A stretch of 64,000 bases of DNA from assembly GCA_026391355.1 (NCBI GenBank), contig JAPLDH010000045.1, positions 105,620 through 169,619 on the forward strand. Direction: 5' to 3'. Source of the DNA: Bacteroidota bacterium (GTDB lineage: Bacteria; Bacteroidota; Bacteroidia; Bacteroidales; FEN-979). Made by a program: the position numbers and the translations under genes. The notes beneath the pieces were generated by a model that saw nothing but the letters and a program-made list of their open reading frames with translations, searched no databases and was not told the DNA's origin. Below, piece after piece: positions 33,262 to 41,216 of the stretch (position 1 is its first letter; each line of letters starts with the position of its first letter).

Positions 33262-36200
33262 ATGAACTGGGAATACTCCGAAGATAACCTCATCGAACAA
33301 ACCGCCATCGATTTGTTTTTCCACAAACTGGGATGGAATACGGTTTTTGCATACAACAAGGAGAGTTTCGGCGAAGGAAGCACCCTGGGACATCTGAATA
33401 AAAAAGAGACAATCATCAAAAGAACCTTCTTCGAGAAGATCAGGGAATTGAACCCGGGATTGCCTCAGAAATCGTACGAAGAAGCTTTCGCCAAACTCAC
33501 AGAGGAAAGCAGCATCAAAACACTGGCTGAGATCAATTTTGAGAAATATCAGTTGATGAAAGATGGCATCCCTGTTGACTTCATAAACGAAAAAGGTGAA
33601 CAGGTAAAGAACAAAACCCTTAAAGTATTTGATTTTGAAGAGACGGAAAATAATGATTTTTTAGCCGTCCGCCAATTATGGATCCAGGGTAAAAGCAACC
33701 GTGAACGCCGGCCGGATATTATTGGCTTTGTCAATGGCATTCCCTTGCTATTCATAGAATTGAAAGCCGCTCACCGGAAACTTGAAAATGCATACAACGA
33801 TAATTTCACCGACTACAAAGATGTCATTCCAAAACTCTTTTATTATAACGCCTTCGTAATCCTGAGTAATGGCATTGAAAGTCGGATAGGGAGTGTCACC
33901 GGGAAATATCAGCATTTCCATGAATGGAAGCGAATCACAGAAGATGATGAAGGAATTGTGGCCCTGGATAGAATTATTGTTGGGGTTTGCGAAAAGAGCC
34001 GGTTGATGGACCTATTTGAAAACTTCATTCTGTTTGACAGCTCGCTGGGGAAAATTGCAAAGCTCATTGCTCATAACCACCAGTTTATCGGGGTAAACAA
34101 AGCCATTCTGAATTTCGAATTACGATTGACGAATTACGAATCTGAGATCAGGGATCTCAACAGGGAAAGCCTTAAATTTTCAAAGGAGGAATATGATTAT
34201 CGAAAATCTGAAATCGTAAATCGTAAATCAAAAATGGGTGTATTCTGGCATACCCAGGGAAGCGGGAAATCCTACTCGATGGTTTTCATGAGCCAGAAGA
34301 ACCACCGAAAATTTACCGGCAGTTATACCTTCCTGATCGTAACAGACCGGAATGAACTGGACACCCAGATCTACGGTACATTCGGTGCGGTGGGAGCTAT
34401 TCCGGAGGTAAAGGCAGGTTCAAGACATTCCCTGAAAGCGAATAGCGGAAGCAATCTGAAGGAGTTGCTTGGTTCTGAACATCGTTATTTGTTTACTCTT
34501 ATCCATAAATTCAACTTTGAGGAGGTAATTACTGAAAGGGATAACATTATTGTCATTTCGGATGAAGCGCACAGAACCCAGGGCGGACAACTGGCCCTGA
34601 ACCTGCGCAACGCGCTTCCAAACGCTTCTTTTATCGGTTTCACAGGAACCCCGCTTTTCAAGGATGATGAACTGACCCGGAGGATCTTCGGGGATTATGT
34701 TTCGCGGTATGATTTCAAACGAAGCGTAGATGATGGAGCTACGGTACCGCTTTATTACGAAAACAGGGGGGAATATCTCGGATTGAAGAACCCGGTGATC
34801 AACGAACAGATCAGGGCAGTTATTGATTCAGAGGGTGAAGACCTTGACAGCGACCAGCGTAGCAAAGTTGAACAACTTTTTGCAAGGGAATATCCGATCC
34901 TGACAGCCAGGAAACGGCTGGATTCAATTGCCAAAGATGTCGTCTGGCACTTCTGTAACCTTGGTTACAAGGGCAAAGGAATGTTCATTGCCCTTGACAA
35001 GGTGACTGCCGTCAGGATGTATGATTTTATCACATTTCACTGGAAAGAACTTGTTGAACAACTGGAAAAAGAGATAGTCAAGGGCAGGTTTGATGATCAG
35101 GAGGTGCTGGAAAAAGCCCGGGAGCTGCAATGGATCAAGGAAACGGAGATCTGTGTAGTGATCAGCTCCGAACAGAATGAGATGGAAAAATTCAGGCAAT
35201 GGGATCTGGATATTGAAACCCACCGGGAAAAGATGAATACCCAGGACCTTGAAACGAGGTTCAAGAATGAAAACGATCCCTTTAGGTTTGTGATAGTTTG
35301 CGCCATGTGGATCACGGGCTTTGACGTCCCTACCCTTTCTACCTTATACTTAGATAAGCCTCTTAAATCACATACTTTGATGCAGGCCATTGCCCGGGCA
35401 AACCGTATCAGTGAAGGAAAGAACAACGGATTGATCGTAGATTACATCGAAACCTATACAGCCCTCCTGGATGCCTTGGCAATATACGGAACAGGAGGTA
35501 AAGAAGGAGGAGATGCTGATGGAGAAGAACCTGAACCTCCAGTAAAACCAAAGGAAGAGTTGATCCTTCAACTGGAAAAAGCGTTGGTCAGTACTGAAAA
35601 CTTTTTAAAAGATGAAGTCTCTTTCGACCTTGCGCAGCTGATCAATTCAAATGGTTTGGAAAAACTTGCAGCCATGGAGAAAGGTGTAAATGCCGTATAC
35701 ACAAATGATGAAACCAAGAGTAAATTTCAAATTTTAGCCCGGGAAGTTTTCAAGAAGTACAAAGCACTTCAACCAGACAGGGTATTGAATCAATATTCAC
35801 CCAGGAAGAATGCGATCGATGTCATTTACACGGCTATTGAAGACAACATACAAAGTGCCGATGTAACAGAGATCATGAAGAAAATCCAGCAGGTCGTTGA
35901 CGAATCCATTGAGAATATGGTGGCCGAACCTACGCATGATTATGGAAAACTCATAGACCTGAGTGGACTAAATTTTGAAGCATTAGAGCGACTTTTTCAA
36001 AAATCCCAAAACAAAAATGCTGCAGTTCAATCATTGAAAGACAAGGTTGAAAGGCAATTGAAACAAATGGTAGAGCAGAACCCACTTCGGGTTGACTTTT
36101 ACAAACGCTATCAGGAGATCATTGACGAATACAACCGGGGGAAAGATTCTGTCACCATCGAAGAGACCTTTAAAAAACTGATCGAGTTCGTCAATTCTTT

Positions 36201-36549
36201 GTCAGCCGAGGAAGCCGAAACAAAACGGGAAGGTTTGACAGAGGAGCAAAAAGCAATTTTTGACATCCTCAGAAAACCAAATATTACGGAATCGGAAAAG
36301 AAAAAAGTGAAGGAAATTGCGATTGAACTATTGGATGAGCTTAAAAAAGAAAAATTGAAAGTCGAGCAATGGTCTGAAAAATCTGTAACAGCAGCAGCCG
36401 TTTTTAATGTAGTAAGTAAAACACTTTTTGAAGCCCTACCCTATCCCACTTATAGAATTGAGGATATCGATTTGAGGACACATTTGGTGTATGAACATTT
36501 AAAACATCAATATTTTGGAGGAGGAATGAGTGTTTACGGGCAATATTAA
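33262..36549 (+). CDS. hsdR: Type I restriction enzyme HsdR subunit with in-frame repeat insertion
   Basis: 1095 residues. The N-terminal PD-(D/E)xK nuclease is seen as RRPDIIGFVNGIPLLFIELK-A (about 148-169). SF2 translocase motifs: Walker A HTQGSGKSYSM (about 329-339), FLIVTDRNELD, DEAH as VISDEAHRTQ, FIGFTGTPLF, and motif VI QAIARANR. C-terminal helical region to HLKHQYFGGG. Between AILNFE and MGVFWHTQGSGKS lie about 40 residues (including LRLTNYESEIRDLNRE and YRKSEIVNRKS) encoded by a forward and an inverted copy of the TTACGAAT-type repeat (34111-34142, 34201-34232), absent from typical HsdR. It lies in one operon with the TAC-like genes. ATP-dependent translocation and cleavage are expected if it folds. 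Confidence 0.93.
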   Translation: MNWEYSEDNLIEQTAIDLFFHKLGWNTVFAYNKESFGEGSTLGHLNKKETIIKRTFFEKIRELNPGLPQKSYEEAFAKLTEESSIKTLAEINFEKYQLMKDGIPVDFINEKGEQVKNKTLKVFDFEETENNDFLAVRQLWIQGKSNRERRPDIIGFVNGIPLLFIELKAAHRKLENAYNDNFTDYKDVIPKLFYYNAFVILSNGIESRIGSVTGKYQHFHEWKRITEDDEGIVALDRIIVGVCEKSRLMDLFENFILFDSSLGKIAKLIAHNHQFIGVNKAILNFELRLTNYESEIRDLNRESLKFSKEEYDYRKSEIVNRKSKMGVFWHTQGSGKSYSMVFMSQKNHRKFTGSYTFLIVTDRNELDTQIYGTFGAVGAIPEVKAGSRHSLKANSGSNLKELLGSEHRYLFTLIHKFNFEEVITERDNIIVISDEAHRTQGGQLALNLRNALPNASFIGFTGTPLFKDDELTRRIFGDYVSRYDFKRSVDDGATVPLYYENRGEYLGLKNPVINEQIRAVIDSEGEDLDSDQRSKVEQLFAREYPILTARKRLDSIAKDVVWHFCNLGYKGKGMFIALDKVTAVRMYDFITFHWKELVEQLEKEIVKGRFDDQEVLEKARELQWIKETEICVVISSEQNEMEKFRQWDLDIETHREKMNTQDLETRFKNENDPFRFVIVCAMWITGFDVPTLSTLYLDKPLKSHTLMQAIARANRISEGKNNGLIVDYIETYTALLDALAIYGTGGKEGGDADGEEPEPPVKPKEELILQLEKALVSTENFLKDEVSFDLAQLINSNGLEKLAAMEKGVNAVYTNDETKSKFQILAREVFKKYKALQPDRVLNQYSPRKNAIDVIYTAIEDNIQSADVTEIMKKIQQVVDESIENMVAEPTHDYGKLIDLSGLNFEALERLFQKSQNKNAAVQSLKDKVERQLKQMVEQNPLRVDFYKRYQEIIDEYNRGKDSVTIEETFKKLIEFVNSLSAEEAETKREGLTEEQKAIFDILRKPNITESEKKKVKEIAIELLDELKKEKLKVEQWSEKSVTAAAVFNVVSKTLFEALPYPTYRIEDIDLRTHLVYEHLKHQYFGGGMSVYGQY
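34111..34232. repeat. Inverted pair of TTACGAAT-type repeats inside hsdR
   Basis: Forward units TTCGAATTACGATTGACGAA and TTACGAAT at 34114-34142, and reverse-oriented units CGAAAATCTGAAATCGTAAA and TCGTAAATCAAAAATG at 34201-34236, flank about 58 bases. They match the intergenic family at 6163-6235 and 5226-5246. The whole block is in frame and has no stop codon in the hsdR frame. Confidence 0.75.
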
Positions 36550-36636
36550 CAAATTGAGTAATTATTGGTTTTTTTATAATGACTCTTTTTTCTTATGTTG
36601 TACAACATGATAATGGATATGCTCCAAATCCTTATC

Positions 36637-37800
36637 ATGGTTGTTTACATCAACTTCGAATCTTCGGATTCCCTGAAATCAATTTTTAAAGATGATTTTG
36701 ATATAAGCAGGCTGATCACAGCCCTTCAGATCGAAACAGGAATTAAGATACGGTCCGATAATACATTGATCATTTTTGATGAGATCCAGGAAGCTGAAAG
36801 GGGTATCACCTCCCTGAAATATTTTTGCGAGAATGCTCCTCAGTACCATATCATTGCTGCCGGCTCCCTGCTTGGGATCACCTTGCATCAGAAAACATCC
36901 TTTCCTGTCGGGAAGGTGGATTTTCTGACCCTCTACCCTATGTCTTTCAGTGAATTTTTACTGGCATTGGGCCAGGAACAGCTATATGAACAGCTTCAAC
37001 GCAATGACTGGCCAATGATCACGAGTTTCAAAACAAAACTTATTGGCCATCTCCGTCATTATTATTTTATCGGGGGCATGCCTGAAGCCGTAAGCTCATT
37101 CCTCAGTGAAAATGATTTTGACAGGGTCAGGACCATCCAGAAGAGCATTTTATCAGCGTATGAACATGATTTTTCAAAACATGCGCCCGCAGAAATCGTT
37201 CCCCGGATAAAAATGTTGTGGCAATCCATTCCTTCCCAGTTATCAAAAGAGAATAAGAAGTTCATATATGGGGTAGTTAAACATGGAGGCAGAGCAAAGG
37301 AATTTGAACTTGCGCTGGCCTGGTTGACAGATTGCGGACTGGTGCATAAAATTCAGCGCATTTCGAAAGCTGCCATTCCGTTGGTTGCGTACCAGGATCC
37401 TTCGGCATTCAAACTTTTTATTCTCGATGTCGGACTGCTGTCTGCCATGGGTGGCCTGACTAAGCAAACAATTCTTCAGGGAAATTCAATATTCAGCGAG
37501 TTCAAAGGAGCCCTCGCTGAGCAGTTTGTCCTGCAGCATCTTAAAACCCGGCAATTCATTCAGGTTTTCTATTGGTCATCAGACACTTCCACCGGGGAAT
37601 TGGATTTTGTTATCCAAAGTAACGACCATGTCATTCCTATTGAAGTCAAAGCTGAAGAAAATCTCCAGGCAAAAAGCTTGAAATCTTTTCATCAAAAGTT
37701 CAATCCAACCATCTCAGTCAGAACATCAATGTCTGATTATCGCAAAGAGACCTGGCTTATTAGTGTTCCATTATATGCTTTCGATTCATTTCCTTTCTGA
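36637..37800 (+). pseudogene. DUF4143 AAA ATPase lacking its Walker A end
   Basis: From about 36637 (MVVYINFESSDSL) the sequence follows the DUF4143 ATPase family closely: TLIIFDEIQEAERGITSLKY (Walker B), APQYHIIAAGSLLGITLHQK, FPVGKVDFLTLYPMSFSEFL, and the C-terminal nuclease-like core STGELDFVIQSNDHVIPIEV-KAEENLQAKSL. The family normally begins with about 45 further residues containing GxxxxGKT before V-Y-I-N-F; these are absent, and the bases upstream (36550-36636) show no P-loop. An open frame starts at 36595 but its first residues are unrelated. It cannot bind ATP normally, so it is a 5'-truncated remnant. Confidence 0.8.
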
Positions 37801-38198
37801 ACAAGCATTCGATTGCGATAAAGTAACAATTTTTTGAATTTAATAAAAACTGAACAGGTACTTAGTTATATATATACTAATAATCCATATCACAATTCTG
37901 ACGAGGATTACGCGGTTTTTCACCAACAAGAAATTTGAACTTTTTAGACGATTTTTATGCCATTTTTTGTACCCCATTTGTACCTCGTATGTAACATATT
38001 GAATTCCAGCACGAGTTACTTTCAGCATCGGAAAGTAGGTGACAAGTGACACATAACACGTAACACGTGACGAAAAGCGTGACGAAAAATCGTGACGCGT
38101 GACGCGTGACGAGAAAGCGTGATGGGAAGACGTGACGTATAACACGTTAATTTTTTCCGTCAAATGTCACGTCCCAGAGGAGGGTGTATGGGGAGATT
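37801..38198. other. Gene-free gap with repeats
   Basis: About 240 bases of AT-rich sequence (37801-38037) in which I see no convincing gene, followed by a dense GTGACG repeat block. A minus-strand open frame across it is largely made of repeat DNA and has no recognisable product. Confidence 0.5.
38038..38170. repeat. Dense GTGACG / GTAACACG repeat block
   Basis: Largest block of the family: AGGTGACAAGTGACACATAA, CACGTAACACGTGACG, then AAAGCGTGACG, AAATCGTGACGCGTGACGCG, TGACGAGAAAGCGTGATGGG, AAGACGTGACG and an inverse copy GTCACGTCCC at the end. Unit spacing is irregular (about 7-15 bases), so it is not a CRISPR array. Relatives lie at 7820, 12222, 15386, 16341, 17676, within each 73-bp unit at 22312, and at 40217. 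Confidence 0.8.
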
Positions 38199-39308
38199 TC
38201 ATTGAATAACCAATTTTATTTCTGTTGAACCTTCATCCGAAATTAGCTGAATTTCATATAAGCCCGGATTTAAACGATCAATTGAGACAATTGTTTTTTG
38301 TTGGTGAAGATATCCCGAGAGGATGGTCTGACCGGTGAGTGAGCGCATAAAGTACCTGATATTGTGAAGGTCATAGCTACCCAGGGATATCTTAAATTCC
38401 GTTGTTGCAGGATTCGGAGATACCGTGAAGAGTTCTTTGGGATGATTATCATTTATTGCCACAAAATAATAGTTGCAATCAGAACCCCACAGACTAACGC
38501 TATTTTCACTTATGCAAAATGTTCCAGATCTTATGCCGAAAAAAGAATAATCGATCGGAGCGAATAACCCCTGCCAGCCTCCCAAGCTCTCGATGTAATA
38601 CTCATATGAATCATTATTGAAGATAAATTTTCGACGGGGTTCGCCATTGTTTAAGAAGACAGTATCAATGGCTGTTAGTACGAACGTTTGTCCACCGGTA
38701 GCCCAATCTGCAGATTTCAGTGTATCCCCTACCGAGAGTGAGAAATCATAAAGAATTTGGGTGGAGGGCATGAAGAAAGGATAATTTATGTAAACTTTTT
38801 TAGCCACCGTATCCTCACGTAAATGATAATAAACCATCCTTGAAGCCGTATCAATTCCTGTTAAGGGAGGACATATAATAGTCGTCCCCACGGGATCTCC
38901 GATAAACGGATACTCCCTTGACTGCTGAAATACCAGGCCATCGATGATGGTATCGCTGCCGGTGAAATAGTACCGTTCCACATCAGAATAACAATTCTGA
39001 AAGATCGGTTCATCTGAATAGGTATAATCATCCCAGTAAGTATTCAATCGTATCAGCTTATGATAACTTTGTGATCTTGATTGAAGCGGAGCAAATCCGA
39101 GACAGATCAGGATTCCTGCAAGACCCAGGATCAGCTTGAATTGAGACGCTTTTGCCCGGATGGTAATGCGTTTGTTCCGGGATATTGTTGCTGACGCGAT
39201 CTTCACCATTGGGTTCAGGAGGTGTTCTGCTTTGTTGGGGCTGAATCCGGTTTCGGATAAGGGCTCCTTAACCAAATTAGATTTGTTCATAATCTTTGTA
39301 TTAGACAA
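38199..39308 (-). CDS. T9SS type A sorting domain protein
   Basis: 369 residues. A membrane-like signal (FKLILGLAGILICLGFAPLQ) lies at about residues 57-76, preceded by a long basic N-terminus; the true start may be one of the later methionines. The C-terminal 75 residues are a T9SS type A domain: FTVSPNPATTEFKISL ... LTGQTILSGYL ... IDRLNPGLYEIQL ... KLVIQ. The middle has no family I recognise. Expected to be secreted across the outer membrane by T9SS and attached to the surface. Confidence 0.78.
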   Translation of the reverse strand: MSNTKIMNKSNLVKEPLSETGFSPNKAEHLLNPMVKIASATISRNKRITIRAKASQFKLILGLAGILICLGFAPLQSRSQSYHKLIRLNTYWDDYTYSDEPIFQNCYSDVERYYFTGSDTIIDGLVFQQSREYPFIGDPVGTTIICPPLTGIDTASRMVYYHLREDTVAKKVYINYPFFMPSTQILYDFSLSVGDTLKSADWATGGQTFVLTAIDTVFLNNGEPRRKFIFNNDSYEYYIESLGGWQGLFAPIDYSFFGIRSGTFCISENSVSLWGSDCNYYFVAINDNHPKELFTVSPNPATTEFKISLGSYDLHNIRYFMRSLTGQTILSGYLHQQKTIVSIDRLNPGLYEIQLISDEGSTEIKLVIQ

Positions 39309-39368
39309 ATAACATGTAACTCGTTATGCACTGCGATTTTGTCAGTAACCTCTCAAATAAACGGAAAG

Positions 39369-40049
39369 CTAATTATGCAGATCCACTACCCAGTCGCCGG
39401 GTTCAAAAATTTCAAATTCAAAAATTGCGTCGAATTGTGCCTTATGGAGCTTATTCCATGTAGTATATGTGACTTTAATTGTCACCGGGAAGATAATATT
39501 TTCATATCCCACTGATTGGCCCAGGTTTGCATCGGTACCACTGGAAGTGGTGAGCATTAAGTTCTCGATAGTAGTGTTTCTGGCTCCGACCTGGTAAAAA
39601 TTAATAAGTACCCGGTCTTTTCTCCCACCCGATTTGTTGATCGTATAACGGTCAATACTGACACTCTTCATAACCACGGGTTTTGGCGGCAAAGGCCCTT
39701 TGTACAGATCTTTGTCCCAAAGACCTGTCATCGCTGTATCCTTCCCGTTCGATCTGAACTTCATGGTCCCTTCGCCCTGCCTTAAACCCTCTTCCCAGTT
39801 TCCGACATACGAATCACCGTTTGCCCACGTATAGGTTCCTTCACCATGCGGGAGGCCTTTTTTAAAACTGCCAACATAGGTATCCTGTCCAATCGCCTGA
39901 CCGTTGCCCTGTGCCAGTCCGTTTTTGCACTTTCCGATATATTTCCCTGCAATTTCAGGTTTGAGCACTGTGCATTTATCCTGGGCCGTAAGAGGATAAC
40001 TTAACCAGGTAAAGAGAAAGAAGAAAATGATTTTCGTCAGATTTTTCAT
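39369..40049 (-). CDS. MORN-repeat secreted protein
   Basis: 226 residues with a signal peptide (MKNLTKIIFFFLFTWLSYPL-TAQ). Four MORN-type repeats follow: GKYIGKCKNGLAQGNGQA, DTYVGSFKKGLPHGEGTYTW, DSYVGNWEEGLRQGEGTMKF and a degenerate TGLWDKDLYKG. The C-terminal part (KSVSIDRYTINKSGGRKDRV, then a strand-rich end) is not recognised. MORN repeats form extended beta-hairpin sheets; the role here is unknown. It sits about 60 bases downstream of the T9SS cargo gene start, on the same strand. Confidence 0.8.
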   Translation of the reverse strand: MKNLTKIIFFFLFTWLSYPLTAQDKCTVLKPEIAGKYIGKCKNGLAQGNGQAIGQDTYVGSFKKGLPHGEGTYTWANGDSYVGNWEEGLRQGEGTMKFRSNGKDTAMTGLWDKDLYKGPLPPKPVVMKSVSIDRYTINKSGGRKDRVLINFYQVGARNTTIENLMLTTSSGTDANLGQSVGYENIIFPVTIKVTYTTWNKLHKAQFDAIFEFEIFEPGDWVVDLHN

Positions 40050-40216
40050 AAAGATAGCTTTGATTATTGTTCGACGCTGATAAGTCAGTTTTTCATCAAC
40101 CTGCCGTCATTGCCAGGCCTGTTGGTGCTAAAATTTCCTGACCATTCCAAATATACAAAATAACCGGATGAGGTAAACAGGTTTTTCAAAAAAGGAACTC
40201 CCTGACAAAAATGTTA

Positions 40217-40263
40217 ATTGTCACGCGTCACCTGTCACGATTTCATTACGTGTTAGGCGTTAC
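40217..40263. repeat. GTCACGCGTCACC / GTTAGGCGTTAC repeat
   Basis: TGTCACGCGTCACCTGTCACG and ACGTGTTAGGCGTTAC belong to the GTGACG/GTAACG family. They lie next to the T9SS domain remnant. Confidence 0.6.
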
Positions 40264-40315
40264 TATTTTCTGATCTTGCCTGATTAATGCAAAATCAATA
40301 TGAATGAAAACAACA

Positions 40316-40441
40316 TTATTGAGCAACAAGGAAGGTTTTGACTGTACTTCCATTGCGGGTACCCAGATGGACCGTATAGAAACCCGGGCCAGCCGGGATG
40401 TATTGATATCCCTGTTCTGAGATGCTTCCCCAATAAAAACA
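40316..40441 (-). pseudogene. Remnant of a T9SS type A sorting domain
   Basis: On the minus strand the frame ending in TAA at 40316-40318 reads YWGSISEQGYQYIPAGPGFY-TVHLGTRNGSTVKTFLVAQ, which has the P-x-G-x-Y-x-V-x-L ... V-K-x-x-L-V end of a T9SS type A domain. An in-frame stop lies just upstream, and another frame upstream (VNLLQVKLF) suggests a frameshift. The rest of the cargo gene is gone. The remaining gap 40050-40655 holds this remnant, a repeat block and nothing else that I can support. Confidence 0.5.
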
Positions 40442-40655
40442 ATTTCACCTGAAGCAGATTAACGGTACCGGCTGCAGTTATCGATTGTGCGGCGCAGAAA
40501 AGGGTGACAACAAACAGGGTTTATAGGATCCTTATTTTCATATGGGAATGTATTGTGTTTTCAAAGGTAGGGTAAATTCAATCATGAATTATGCCTGTTA
40601 ACTCGAATCATTTTAATGGATTATTACCTTTGTAAAAGAATTAAATTGAAAAAGT

Positions 40656-41180
40656 ATGATTAATACAATAGTGCTCAGGAAACACGGAACAATCGCCAGC
40701 CTGTTATTCGACGTCCCTGCATTGGCCTTTCTCTATTTTGTGCCTGCCTTGTCACATCTGTTTGCTGCACCCATTTACCTGCTGGAACCGATGCGAATTG
40801 TGCTGATACTGGCCATTGCCCATACACAGAGGAATAATGCATATATCATTGCTCTGACCCTGCCCCTCTTTTCATTCATTATATCCTCCCATCCAGAGAT
40901 ATACAAAAGCCTGCTGATCGCCGCAGAATTGCTTTTGAATGTGATCCTGTTTTTTCAGCTTTCGAAAAATTTCAGGAATCGTTTCGCCGTCATGCTGTCA
41001 AGTATTCTGATCAGCAAAATCTTCTATTACATGCTGAAATACTTCATGATAAATTTTGGGTGTATTCATTCTTCGCTGGTCACTACCCCGCTTTTGCTAC
41101 AGGGAATTACCACGCTCCTATTCAGCGTCTACATCTTTTTCATACTGCCGGAAAACCGCGGAGAAAAAGAGTTCCATTGA
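40656..41180 (+). CDS. Small polytopic membrane protein
   Basis: 174 residues, strongly hydrophobic with about five membrane helices (for example ASLLFDVPALAFLYFVPALS, MRIVLILAIAHTQ, YIIALTLPLFSFIISS, LLIAAELLLNVILFFQL, PLLLQGITTLLFSVYIFFIL). The length and the DVPALAFLYFVPALSHL start bring ECF transporter S-components or VanZ-like proteins to mind, but no diagnostic motif is present. It stands alone in plus orientation among minus-strand surface genes. Function unknown. Confidence 0.6.
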   Translation: MINTIVLRKHGTIASLLFDVPALAFLYFVPALSHLFAAPIYLLEPMRIVLILAIAHTQRNNAYIIALTLPLFSFIISSHPEIYKSLLIAAELLLNVILFFQLSKNFRNRFAVMLSSILISKIFYYMLKYFMINFGCIHSSLVTTPLLLQGITTLLFSVYIFFILPENRGEKEFH

Positions 41181-41216
41181 GGATCGGGGTAACACCAGCT
41201 TTCGGTTAAGTGCGGT

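Noticed and set aside
38038-38170. GTGACG repeat block considered as a CRISPR or origin (iteron) region
   Set aside because: Units are 6-12 bases with irregular spacing, and no replication gene is adjacent.
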